Below, piece by piece: positions 9,846 to 21,765 of a stretch of DNA of 64,000 nt. The position numbers were made by a program, and so were the translations under genes. Position 1 is the stretch's first letter; every line of letters starts with the position of its first letter. The notes under the pieces were generated by a model, which did no database searches, was not told the DNA's origin, and worked only from the letters and a program-made list of their open reading frames with translations. The stretch lies in contig CM059570.1 of assembly GCA_030386875.1 (NCBI GenBank), positions 28,279,692-28,343,691 on the forward strand, given 5' to 3'. The stretch is from Morinoia aosen (lineage: Eukaryota > Arthropoda > Malacostraca > Amphipoda > Talitridae).

Positions 9846-10856
9846 TGAAGAGCATTATCCTTAGGAAGACACAAAATATACCGCAACCCCTCGTGTAATG
9901 AAGCAGCGAGGCAGGAACTCCTGCAACAGTCCTGAACAGCTTTTTATGTCAGAGATAGGAAATCAGGCAAAGAAACGGAAGTGTTATTCAGAAAAGAAAA
10001 TGAAAAATGGTGAGAATTAGAATCAGCAATGAAAAGTAACAAACAAATTAAAATTAGAATCAGAGACGAAAATTAGAGGAAGCCGAGACGAAAATGAGTT
10101 ACAGAAACAAAAATTACGATAAACAAACGAAAATTATAACAAAATAAAAATTGAACGCACAAAAGGAACAAATACGAAAATTCGTACCCAATGTGGGATA
10201 TTTAACCGGAACGCAGGAAATGACGCACAGAACTCGAAACTTTTAATATATCAAACTTTTTTTCAACGCAACTGTCAACGATAAGCTCCCAGTTAGAGAA
10301 TTCACAGAATTAAAGTCTTCATTCGAGTATGCATAGTGCCAGAAGACCCAATGAAGTATTATGACGTATCTTCTTACATCGTGACGTTTAACACAGTGAA
10401 CTGGAGGCCATTATAGTTCCGGCCCCTCCCAGCCCAACACAGAACTGCAATTCAGCGAGGAGGAATGAATTAGTGATTAAATGAAGCACCACCGCGTCAG
10501 ATCATGGAACACTGAGATCTCATTCCAGAAAATTTCATTAATGTCGAAATTCGAATCTAGGTAATACCTCGAGTCCGAAAAAATAAAGTAGAAGATGAAT
10601 CACACCGTGCAGAAGAAAGTTGAGCCTCGCAGACCGCGCATAGGGGCCTCTTTACAAGAGCATCCCAACCAGGTCACGCTCGCCGAAATCTTCTCAGGGA
10701 AAGCTAAAGGCCACAACAGAAATAAAACCTCTTCACGTTTCGCATCTATTCCGAATCTCACATCACCACCGGCTCACCTTGAAATAGTGCCTTCTCACTT
10801 CCGACTTCAAGATGGCACCGTAAAGCCACGGGTAGTATGATGGTGAAAATAGTGAG
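9846..10856. other. A-rich intergenic spacer
   Basis: Strongly A-rich on the plus strand at 10000-10180. An 81-codon frame at 10595-10840 has no recognisable domain and runs into the start of the next array; I do not call it a gene. Confidence 0.4.
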
Positions 10857-13800
10857 AGTCACGAGGACCGAGTAATTCAAGGGTCAAGAAGACCGAGTAG
10901 GGTCACGGGACCGAGTAGGGTCACGAGGACCGAGGAAGGTCACGAGGACCGAGTAGGGTCACGAGGACCGAGTAGGGTCACGAGGACCGAGGAAGGTCAC
11001 GAGGACCGAAGAGGGTCACGAGGACCGTGGAGGGTCACGAGGACCGAGGAGGGTCACGAGGACCGAGGAAGGTCACGAGGACCGAGGAGGATCACGAGGA
11101 CCGAGTAGGGTCACGAGGACCGAGTAGGGTCACGAGGACCGAGTAGGGTCACGAGGACCGAGTAGGGTCACGAGGACCGAGGAAGGTCACGAGGACCGAA
11201 GAGGGTCACGAGGACCGAGGAGGGTCACGAGGACCGAGAAGGGTCACGAGGACCGAGAAGGGTCACGAGGACCGAGAAGGGTCACGAGGACCGAGAAGGG
11301 TCACGAGGACCGAGAAGGGTCACGAGAACCGAGGAGGGTCACGAGGACCGAAGAACGAGGAGGGTCACGAGGACCGAAGAACGAGGAGGGTCACGAGGAC
11401 CGAGGAGGGTCACGAGGACCGAGGAGGGTCACAAGGACCGAGGAGGGTCACGAGGACCGAGTAGGGTCACGAGGACCGAGGCGGGTCACGAGGACCGAGG
11501 CGGGTCACGAGGACCGAGGCGGGTCACGAGGACCGAAGAACGAGGAGGGTCACGAGGACCGAGGGTCACGAGGACCGACGAACGAGGAGGGTCACGAGGA
11601 CCGAGTAAGGTCACGAAGCCCGAGGAGGGTCACGAGGACCGATTAGGGTCACGAGGACCGAAGACCGAGTAGGGTCACGAGGACCGAGGAGGGTCAAGAG
11701 GACCGAGGAGGGTCACGAGGACCGAAGAACGAGGTGAGTCACGAGGACCGAGGAGGGTTACGAGGGCCGAGGATTGTCACGAAGACCGAGGATTGTCACG
11801 AGGACCGAGGATTGTCACGAGGACCGATGAACGAGGAGGGTCACGAGGACCGAGGATTGTCACGATGACCGATGAACGAGGAGGGTCACGAGGACCGAGG
11901 AGGGTCACGAGGACCGACGAACGAGGGGGGTCACGAGGACCGAGTAAGGTCACGAAGACCGAGGAGGGTCACGAGGACCGATTAGGGTCACGAGGACCGA
12001 AGAACGAGGAGGGTCACGAGGACCGAAGAACGAGGAGGGTCACGAGGACCGAAGAACGAGGAGGGTCACGAGGACCGAAAAACGAGGGTCACGAGGATCG
12101 AAGAGGGTCACGAGAACCGAAGAACGAGGGTCACGAGGACCGAAGAACGAGGGTCACGAGGATCGAGTAGGGTCACGTGGATCGAGTAGGGTCACGAGGA
12201 CCGAGTAGGGTCACGAGGACCGAGTAGGGTCACGAGGACCGAGTAGGGTCACGAGGACCGAGTAGGGTCACGAGGACCGAGTAGGGTCACGAGGACCGAG
12301 TAGGGTCACGAGGACCGAGTAGGGTCACGAGGACCGAGGAGGGTCACGAGGACCGAGGAGGCTCACGAGGACAGAGAAGGGTCACGAGGACCGAGTAGGG
12401 TCACGAGGACAGAGAAGGGTCACGAGGACAGAGAAGGGTCACGAGGACTGAGTAGGGTCACGAGGACCGAGTAGGGTCACGAGGACCGAGGAGGGTCACG
12501 AGGACCGAGGAGGGTCACGAGGACCGAGGAGGCTCACGAGGACAGAGAAGGGTCACGAGGACAGAGAAGGGTCACGAGGACTGAGTAGGGTCACGAGGAC
12601 CGAGTAGGGTCACGAGGACCGAGTAGGGTCACGAGGACCGAGGAGGGTCACGAGGACCGAGGAGGCTCACGAGGACAGAGAAGGGTCACGAGGACCGAGT
12701 AGGGTCACGAGGACAGAGAAGGGTCACGAGGACCGAGTAGGGTCACGAGGACAGAGAAGGGTCACGAGGACCGAGGAGGGTCACGAGGACCGAGGAGGGT
12801 CACGAGGACCGAGGAGGGTCACGAGGACCGAGGAGGGTCACGAGGACCGAGGAGGGTCACGAGGACCGAGGAGGCTCACGAGGACAGAGAAGGGTCACGA
12901 GGACAGAGAAGGGTCACGAGGACTGAGTAGGGTCACGAGGACCGAGTAGGGTCACGAGGACCGAGTAGGGTCACGAGGACCGAGGAGGGTCACGAGGACC
13001 GAGGAGGCTCACGAGGACAGAGAAGGGTCACGAGGACCGAGTAGGGTCACGAGGACAGAGAAGGGTCACGAGGACCGAGTAGGGTCACGAGGACAGAGAA
13101 GGGTCACGAGGACCGAGGAGGGTCACGAGGACCGAGGAGGGTCACGAGGACCGAGGAGGCTCACGAGGACAGAGAAGGGTCACGAGGACCGAGTAGGGTC
13201 ACGAGGACAGAGAAGGGTCACGAGGACCGAGTAGGGTCACGAGGACAGAGAAGGGTCACGAGGACCGAGGAGGGTCACGAGGACCGAGGAGGGTCACGAG
13301 GACCGAGGAGGGTCACGAGGACCGAGGAGGGTCACGAGGACCGAGGAGGCTCACGAGGACAGAGAAGGGTCACGAGGACCGAGTAGGGTCACGAGGACAG
13401 AGAAGGGTCACGAGGACCGAGGAGGGTCACGAGGACCGAGGAGGGTCACGAGGACCGAGGAGGGTCACGAGGACCGAGAAGAGTCACGAGGACCGAGGAG
13501 GGTCACGAGGACCGAGGAGGCTCACGAGGACAGAGAAGGGTCACGAGGACCGAGTAGGGTCACGAGGACAGAGAAGGGTCACGAGGACCGAGTAGGGTCA
13601 CGAGGACAGAGAAGGGTCACGAGGACCGAGGAGGGTCACGAGGACCGAGGAGGGTCACGAGGACCGAGGAGGGTCACGAGGACCGAGGAGGGTCACGAGG
13701 ACCGAGGAGGCTCACGAGGACAGAGAAGGGTCACGAGGACCGAGTAGGGTCACGAGGACAGAGAAGGGTCACGAGGACCGAGGAGGGTCACGAGGACCGA

Positions 13801-13912
13801 GGAGGGTCACGAGGACCGAGGAGGGTCACGAGGACCGAGAAGAGTCACGAGGACCGAGGAGGGTCACGAGGACCGAGGAGGCTCACGAGGACAGAGAAGG
13901 GTTACCATTACC
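10857..13912. repeat. 19-bp minisatellite with higher-order structure
   Basis: About 155 copies of GGGTCACGAGGACCGAGTA. Variants include CCGAGGAGG, CAGAGAAGG, CTGAGTAGG and a 9-bp insertion (AAGAACGAG) concentrated at 11340-12160. From about 12340 onward the variants recur in the same order over several hundred bases, for example GAGGCTCACGAGGACAG followed by AGAAGG and AGTAGG units, so larger blocks were duplicated. Each unit carries GGGTCA. Confidence 0.97.
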
Positions 13913-14452
13913 GAGTAGTTCAAGATTGGCCAGAAAAGAGGTTGCCAACATGGAAGAGGCATAACTAAACAGAATGAACAGGAAACGCGATTGCAATCAC
14001 ACATTAAAATAGTAATGGAAAGGCGATCACATACTCCCTGACAGGTGCTACGCACAAGAGGCCAGCCACCTCCTCACAGCGCGGTACGATTCAATCTCGT
14101 TTGTCCCACACAAGACACTCGTCTAGCCAAGTGCTGCCTCAAGCCGCAACTGTAGCGAAATTTTGCTAATGAAAAATAACGACTTTTGTTGAACACCCTT
14201 TTTTAAATTAAAATTTACTACACCCAAAGCTAAACTTTAGAGCTAGAGCTGTAGTTCGAGTTCGAGTTTAACGCGCATTAAATTAGAAATTGAATAAGAA
14301 ACTGGAAGCTAAACCAAGAACTCCGAGCTAGGGCTCAAGTTAGAATTGGCGCACAACGTTCGTTATAGATTTGAAACGTAATTAGGAACTGAAAGCAAGA
14401 ACTCAAATCTAAAGTTATAGTTAGAGCACAGCGCGCGTTGGAGTTCCACCCC
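13913..14452. other. 3' flank of the Gly-rich gene
   Basis: Unique sequence downstream (minus strand) of the small glycine-rich gene. Contains loose repeats of the AACTGGAAGCTAAACC / GAACTCGAAC type. No polyadenylation signal was pinned down. Confidence 0.35.
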
Positions 14453-14758
14453 CTACGCGGGCCGGAAGGTTGTGCTGACGCTCTTGGTGGTGGTGGCGAC
14501 GCCTGAGGGATAGCTTCTGACGGTGCAGGTGTTGGCGTGGTTGGTGGTGGCGCGGGGCGTGGAGGCCGTGAAGTGCGTCGTGTGGGTCTGTACCCGCCCT
14601 CCACCGCTGCCACTCCGCACCACCGAGCAGCTGGATTTGCCTCCACCTCCTTTTCCACCGCCTCCTCCACCTCCTTTGCCACCGCCGCCTCCACCACCTT
14701 TGCCGCCTCCTCCACCACTTCGGCCTCCACCTCCACCACCACCGCCGCCTTTAGGCAT
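14453..14758 (-). CDS. Small glycine-rich protein, MP(K/N)GG type
   Basis: A 101-residue single coding exon. The minus strand reads a splice acceptor CTCTTTGCAG, four bases (AAGA), then ATG, so the start is fixed by the acceptor and a non-coding 5' exon is expected further right. Residues 1-40 are almost pure Gly with spaced Lys/Arg (MPKGGGGGG, GRSGGGGGKGG). Residues 41-101 are Ser/Thr/His-rich (SSCSVVRSGSGGG, VATTTKSVSTTFRPA). There is no signal peptide or membrane segment. The gene at 28723 shares the MP(K/N)GG start, the acceptor-ATG spacing and a Thr-rich tail. I do not recognise the family; a structural or RNA-binding low-complexity protein is conceivable. Confidence 0.55.
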   Translation of the reverse strand: MPKGGGGGGGGGRSGGGGGKGGGGGGGKGGGGGGGKGGGGKSSCSVVRSGSGGGRVQTHTTHFTASTPRATTNHANTCTVRSYPSGVATTTKSVSTTFRPA

Positions 14759-14854
14759 TCTTCTGCAAAGAGTTAAGGTCAGTAATGATGTGTAGCACTA
14801 CTGTAAATCTCGATAATGTAACGTAGTACATCTGATATGTGTTGAGGCACAACT
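14759..14854 (-). other. Intron end upstream of the Gly-rich exon
   Basis: On the minus strand this is the pyrimidine tract and acceptor (TTAACTCTTTGCAG, AG at 14763-14764) directly before the start codon. Confidence 0.5.
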
Positions 14855-15560
14855 GGCAGTATTTATTTTTGAGTATCTAGGATACAAGCTCATTGAGGTA
14901 AACGACTGATCAGCTTCAGGGCACAACTGGCGGCATTTTGAGTATCTAGGATACAAGCTCATTGAGGTAAACGACTGATCAGCTTCAGGGCACAACTGAC
15001 GGTATTTTGAGTATCTAGGATACAAGCTCATTGAGGTAAACGACTGATCAGCTTCAGGGCACAACTGGCGGTATTTTTAGTATCTAGGATACAAGCTCAT
15101 TGAGGTAAACGACTGATCAGCTTCAGGGCACAACTGGCGGTATTTTGAGTATCTAGGATACAAGCTCATTGAGGTAAACGACTGATCGGCTTCAGGGCAC
15201 AACTGGCGGTATTTTGAGTATCTAGGATACAAGCTCATTGAGGTAAACGACTGATCAGCTTCAGGGCACAACTGGCGGTATTTTGAGTATCTAGGATACA
15301 AGCTCATTGAGGTAAACGACTGATCAGCTTCAGGGCACAACTGGCGGTATTTTGAGTATCTAGGATACAAGCTCATTGAGGTAAACGACTGATCAGCTTC
15401 AGGGCACAACTGGCGGTATTTTGAGTATCTAGGATACAAGCTTATTTAGGTAAACGACTGATCAGCTTCAGGGCACAACTGGCGGTATTTTGAGTATCTA
15501 GGATACAAGCTCATTGAGGTAAACGACTGATCAACTTCAGGGCGCAACTGATCGGCTTAC
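14855..15560 (-). repeat. 69-bp minisatellite, array C, inverted (about 10 copies)
   Basis: The same 69-bp unit as arrays A and B but in reverse orientation, ending in degenerate half-copies at about 15530-15575. It lies just upstream of the small Gly-rich coding exon, probably inside its 5' intron. Confidence 0.97.
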
Positions 15561-16227
15561 TACTGGCGATATTTTGTGCTAGTCTCAGAACGAAATCGAT
15601 ATTTGCTCTCTTATTTCCCATTCAGAAACTTTCATTAAAAGAGCACATGATTCATAAATAGAATTCACTGTTCATGAAAATGAATTTTCAGTAATTTCTT
15701 CACGTGAGAAATAACACTAAAATTCTAATTAGCAGGGAGACGTTGCATTTGCTGCAACGTATTTCCACTTTTTTCAGAAATAACCTTTACGACAATTCAT
15801 GTTGCATAAAAACAAGGAAGTTTCTAATCCCGTTTGTTGCGCCTAGAAGTTGAAAACAAAGTCATCATCAGGCTATTCCGTTGTAGTCATGAGACAAAAT
15901 CCTAACAATAAAATAGTTTGGATGAAAGTTTCAAGACTTACGCTATGAGCGGATGCTTCGTCCGAGGTAATCCGAGTCAACTTCAGGGTGATCTGAACTT
16001 GTTTCCTTCCCAAGCTGCCGGCGAGAGAACCGTTAGAAGTAGACAAAATGAAGTTGCTGCCAATATTAGCGTTAATGATACGATAACAAGCCAGTAAAAC
16101 ATGCGTCGTAAATGAAAGAAGTAAAAAAAGTTTTTTCTTTTAAGAAGTGTCGCCGATGAAAGGATTGGAACATACGCAAGTGTGACCGCGTCTCCTAATT
16201 AGCATGTGTGGCAACTCTTGAACCACC
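15561..16227. other. Intergenic or intronic spacer
   Basis: AT-rich unique sequence with no gene or repeat seen apart from short A/T palindromes. Confidence 0.4.
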
Positions 16228-18505
16228 GTGTTAATTGATGCGACTATCATGTTAATTGATGCGACTATCATGTAAATTGATGCGACTATCATGTAAATTG
16301 ATGCGACTATCATGTTAATTGATGCGACTATCATGTTAATTGATGCGACTATCATGTTAATTGATGCGACTATCATGTTAATTGATGCGACTATCATGTA
16401 AATTGATGCGACTATCATGTTAATTGATGCGACTATCATGTTAATTGATGCGACTATCATGTAAATTGATGCGACTATCATGTAAATTGATGCGACTATC
16501 ATGTTAATTGATGCGACTATCATGTTAATTGATGCGACTATCATGTTAATTGATGCGACTATCATGTTAATTGATGCGACTATCATGTTAATTGATGCAA
16601 CTATCATGTTAATTGATGCGACTATCATGTAAATTGATGCGACTATCATGTAAATTGATGCGACTATCATGTTAATTGATGCGACTATCATGTAAATTGA
16701 TGCGACTATCATGTTAATTGATGCGACTATCATGTTAATTGATGCGACTATCATGTAAATTGATGCGACTATCATGTTAATTGATGCGACTATCATGTTA
16801 ATTGATGCGACTATCATGTAAATTGATGCGACTATCATGTAAATTGATGCGACTATCATGTAAATTGATGCGACTATCATGTTAATTGATGCGACTATCA
16901 TGTAAATTGATGCGACTATCATGTAAATTGATGCGACTATCATGTAAATTGATGCGACTATCATGTAAATTGATGCGACTATCATGTAAATTGATGCGAC
17001 TATCATGTTAATTGATGCGACTATCATGTAAATTGATGCGACTATCATGTTAATTGATGCGACTATCATGTTAATTGATGCGACTATCATGTTAATTGAT
17101 GCGACTATCATGTAAATTGATGCGACTATCATGTTAATTGATGCAACTATCATGTTAATTGATGCGACTATCATGTTAATTGATGCGACTATCATGTTAA
17201 TTGATGCGACTATCATGTAAATTGATGCGACTATCATGTAAATTGATGCGACTATCATGTAAGTTGATGCGACTATCATGTTAATTGATGCGACTATCAT
17301 GTAAATTGATGCGACTATCATGTTAATTGATGCGACTATCATGTAAATTGATGCGACTATCATGTAAATTGATGCGACTATCATGTAAATTGATGCGACT
17401 ATCATGTAAATTGATGCGACTATCATGTAAATTGATGCGACCATCATGTTAATTGATGCGACTATCATGTAAATTGATGCGACTATCATGTAAATTGATG
17501 CGACTATCATGTAAATTGATGCGACTATCATGTAAATTGATGCGACTATCATGTAAATTGATGCGACTATCATGTAAATTGATGCGACTATCATGTAAAT
17601 TGATGCGACTATCATGTTAATTGATGCGACTATCGTGTAAATTGATGCGACTATCATGTAAATTGATGCGACTATCATGTAAATTGATGCGACTATCATG
17701 TAAATTGATGCGACTATCATGTAAATTGATGCGACTATCATGTAAATTGATGCGACTATCATGTAAATTGATGCGACTATCATGTAAATTGATGCGACTA
17801 TCATGTAAATTGATGCGACTATCATGTAAATTGATGCGACTATCATGTAAATTGATGCGACTATCATGTAAATTGATGCGACTATCATGTAAATTGATGC
17901 GACTATCATGTAAATTGATGCGACCATCATGTTAATTGATGCGACCATCATGTTAATTGATGCGACCATCATGTTAATTGATGCGACCATCATGTAAATT
18001 GATGCGACTATCATGTTAATTGATGCGACTATCATGTTAATTGATGCGACTATCATGTTAATTGATGCGACTATCATGTAAATTGATGCGACTATCATGT
18101 TAATTGATGCGACTATCATGTTAATTGATGCGACTATCATGTTAATTGATGCGACTATCATGTTAATTGATGCGACTATCATGTTAATTGATGCGACCAT
18201 CATGTTAATTGATGCGACTATCATGTTAATTGGTGCGACTATCATGTTAATTGATGCGACTATCATGTAAATTGATGCGACTATCATGTAAATTGATGCG
18301 ACTATCATGTTAATTGATGCGACTATCATGTTAATTGATGCGACTATCATGTTAATTGATGCGACTATCATGTAAATTGATGCGACTATCATGTAAATTG
18401 ATGCGACTATCATGTTAATTGATGCGACTATCATGTAAATTGATGCGACTATCATGTAAATTGATGCGACTATCATGTAAATTGATGCGGCTACAATGTA
18501 AATTG
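16228..18505. repeat. 21-bp minisatellite (about 107 copies)
   Basis: Units read GATGCGACTATCATGT followed by TAATT or AAATT. One T/A site flips between the two forms along the array, in runs of one to fifteen. A few units have ACCATC, CAACT or GTGCG changes. Because 21 is divisible by three, a 778-codon minus-strand frame of repeating MIVASIN/MIVASIY results; it is not a gene. Confidence 0.98.
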
Positions 18506-18960
18506 ACTGCCACGTAAATCGACTACCACGTCAAGACTACCACGTCAAGACTACCACGTAAGTTGACTACCACGTAAGTTGACTACCACGTAAGTTGACT
18601 ACCACGTAAGTTGACTACCACGTAAGTTGACTACCACGTAAGTTGACTACCACGTAAGTTGACTACCACGTAAGTTGACTACCACGTAAGTTGACTACCA
18701 CGTAAGTTGACTACCACGTCAAGACTACCACGTCAAGACTACCACGTAAGTTGACTACCACGTCAAGACTACCACGTAAGTTGACTACCACGTCAAGACT
18801 ACCACGTCAAGACTACCACGTCAAGACTACCACGTCAAGACTACCACGTAAGTTGACTACCACGTAAGTTGACTACCACGTCAAGACTACCACGTAAGTT
18901 GACTACCACGTCAAGACTACCACGTCAAGACTACCACGTCAAGACTACAACGTTAGTTCA
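18506..18960. repeat. 14/16-bp tandem repeat, ACCACGT type
   Basis: About 30 units alternating between GACTACCACGTAAGTT (16 bp) and the shorter GACTACCACGTCAA (14 bp). It is clearly the ancestor or sister of the 16-bp array that follows, sharing GACTACCA and GTAAGTT. Confidence 0.95.
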
Positions 18961-20908
18961 CTACCAAGTAAGTTGACTGCAAGGTAAGTTGACTGCAAGG
19001 TAAGTTGACTGCCAAGTAAGTTGACTGCCAAGTAAGTTGACTGCCAAGTAAGTTGACTGCCAAGTAAGTTGACTGCCAAGTAAGTTGACTACCAAGTAAG
19101 TTGACTACCAGGTAAGTTGACTGCCAAGTAAGTTGACTGCCAAGTAAGTTGACTGCCAAGTAAGTTGACTGCCAGGTAAGTTGACTGCCAGGTAAGTTGA
19201 CTGCCAGGTAAGTTGACTGCCAGGTAAGTTGACTGCCAGGTAAGTTGACTGCCAGGTAAGTTGACTGCCAGGTAAGTTGACTGCCAGGTAAGTTGACTGC
19301 CAAGTAAGTTGACTGCCAAGTAAGTTGACTGCCAAGTAAGTTGACTGCCAAGTAAGTTGACTGCCAAGTAAGTTGACTGCCAAGTAAGTTGACTGCCAAG
19401 TAAGTTGACTGCCAGGTAAGTTGACTGCCAGGTAAGTTGACTGCCAGGTAAGTTGACTGCCAGGTAAGTTGACTGCCAGGTAAGTTGACTGCCAGGTAAG
19501 TTGACTGCCAAGTAAGTTGACTACCAAGTAAGTTGACTGCCAAGTAAGTTGACTGCCAAGTAAGTTGACTGCCAAGTAAGTTGTCTGCCAGGTAAGTTGA
19601 CTGCCAGGTAAGTTGACTGCCAGGTAAGTTGACTGCCAGGTAAGTTGACTGCCAGGTAAGTTGACTGCCAGGTAAGTTGACTGCCAGGTAAGTTGACTGC
19701 CAGGTAAGTTAACTGCCAAGTAAGTTGACTGCCAAGTAAGTTGACTGCCAAGTAAGTTGACTGCCAAGTAAGTTGACTGCCAAGTAAGTTGACTGCCAAG
19801 TAAGTTGACTGCCAAGTAAGTTGACTGCCAAGTAAGTTGACTGCCAGGTAAATTGACTGCCAGGTAAGTTGATTGCCAGGTAAGTTGACTGCCAGGTAAG
19901 TTGACTGCCAGGTAAGTTGACTGCCAAGTAAGTTGACTGCCAAGTAAGTTGACTGCCAAGTAAGTTGACTGCCAAGTAAGTTGACTGCCAAGTAAGTTGA
20001 CTGCCAAGTAAGTTGTCTGCCAGGTAAGTTGACTGCCAGGTAAGTTGACTGCCAGGTAAGTTGACTGCCAGGTAAGTTGACTGTCAGGTAAGTTGACTGC
20101 CAGGTAAGTTGACTGCCAGGTAAGTTGACTGCCAGGTAAGTTGACTGCCAGGTAAGTTGACTGCCAGGTAAGTTGACTGCCAGGTAAGTTGACTGCCAGG
20201 TAAGTTGACTGCCAGGTAAGTTGACTGCCAGGTAAGTTGACTGCCAGGTAAGTTGACTACCAAGTAAGTTGGTTACCAAGTAAGTTGACTGCCAAGTAAG
20301 TTGACTGCCAAGTAAGTTGACTGCCAAGTAAGTTGACTGCCAAGTAAGTTGACTGCCAAGTAAGTTGACTGCCAAGTAAGTTGACTGCCAAGTAAGTTGA
20401 CTGCCAAGTAAGTTGACTGCCAAATAAGTTGACTTCCAAGTAAGTTGACTGCCAAGTAAGTTGACTGCCAAGTAAGTTGACTGCCAAGTAAGTTGACTGC
20501 CAAGTAAGTTGTCTGCCAAGTAAGTTGTCTGCCAAGTAAGTTGACTACCAAGTAAGTTGACTACCAAGTAAGTTGACTACCAAGTAAGTTGACTACCAAG
20601 TAAGTTGACTACCAAGTAAGTTGACTACCAAGTAAGTTGACTACCAAGTAAGTTGACTACCAAGTAAGTTGACTACCAAGTAAGTTGACTACCAAGTAAG
20701 TTGACTACCAAGTAAGTTGACTACCAAGTAAGTTGACTACCAAGTAAGTTGACTACCAAGTAAGTTGACTACCAAGTAAGTTGACTACCAAGTAAGTTGA
20801 CTACCAAGTAAGTTGACTACCAAGTAAGTTGACTACCAAGTAAGTTGACTACCAAGTAAGTTGACTACCAAGTAAGTTGACTACCAAGTAAGTTGACTAC
20901 CAAGTAAA
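18961..20908. repeat. 16-bp minisatellite carrying 5' splice-site consensus
   Basis: About 121 copies of GACTGCCAGGTAAGTT and its forms CCAAGTAAGTT and CTACCAAGTAAGTT, arranged in blocks. Roughly 40 units contain an exact CAGGTAAGT on the plus strand, the ideal metazoan 5' splice site; the others carry CAAGTAAGT. The final 23 units are uniform CTACCAAG. The array ends at CCAAGTAAATAAAC. Confidence 0.98.
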
Positions 20909-21074
20909 TAAACATATTGGCTGATGGAAAAAGACAAAGCTTTGCTCTACTCCGAACGCCATTTTTTTCAAAATAGATTAGGAATTGCGATTTCCAGCTT
21001 GTGAAGAAATAATCTGGCTCTACCTCAAATATATCTACTTCAATCCATGAAAATTTGATGGTATGGTATATACC

Positions 21075-21366
21075 AAGCCTTTTCCTCTTTTTAAGTAGAG
21101 GGTGGCTAGCACCATTGACATGATACTTTACAGGGAATGTACATGATAGGGGTTCCCCAGGCCCCTAGTCACGCCCGAGCTTTAGGCCTCATTTTCCTCT
21201 CGTTTAGTGCTCAGGTAACATTCGTTGAGGACACTAACCACACTGCAGGCAACGACCCTGATTTGCCGCATCAGCGTTTTTCACGCCAACTGCCGCTCAC
21301 AGGGCTCGAACCCGGGCATGAAGCACAGAACGCAAGCGCTCTATACACTCGGCCACTGCGAGGCCA
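21075..21366 (-). mobile_element. tRNA-derived SINE, inverted
   Basis: Reading the minus strand, an A-box-like TGGCCGAGTGTATA (21342-21355) and a B box GGGTTCGAGCCC (21302-21313) are spaced as in a tRNA. They are followed by about 200 bp of non-tRNA body (TGAGGCCTAAAGCTCGGGCG, CCTGGGGAACCCC). This is a second SINE family member, not a working tRNA gene. Confidence 0.6.
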
Positions 21367-21765
21367 ATCTTAATGGTAAGCTTGCCATAAAAAAGATCTC
21401 CTTCTAACCTCAACTCTGCCTACTCCACTTTATGTAATTACAAATTGTTCAATAGATAAGAAATTTTACGAGAACTACCTAAAGTCCAAGGGACAGCGGC
21501 CACAATTTCAGCCTTACTGTCACACCTGCAGCCACACAGCAAAAACACTTATCAATAAAAATCATTTTAAAACAATCAGTGAGAATTAATAAATAAAATA
21601 GAATAATAAAAATTCGAATCAAGTGTTATAAGTCACTTCTGGTTACAGTAGTTTAAGGTAAGATAGTCTTAGGGTACAAAAGACAGCGCAATTCTTTTAA
21701 GGCGGACTTGCGCTGTATGCTTTACTGCTACGATCACGTAAGTAGCTTCAAAATCTTGTCTCTGG
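21367..21765. other. Intergenic
   Basis: AT-rich unique sequence; no gene seen. Confidence 0.45.

Noticed and set aside
10595..10840. 81-codon plus-strand ORF
   Set aside because: No recognisable domain, no start context or splice support, and it ends at the edge of a minisatellite.
16140..18476. 778-codon minus-strand frame of MIVASIN/MIVASIY repeats
   Set aside because: Entirely the 21-bp minisatellite read in a frame that happens to lack stops. No splice sites, no flanking coding sequence and no purifying pattern.
18953..20567. Minus-strand frames of NLPGSQLTWQSTYLAV repeats
   Set aside because: 16-bp repeat artefact; 48 bases give a 16-residue cycle in every frame.
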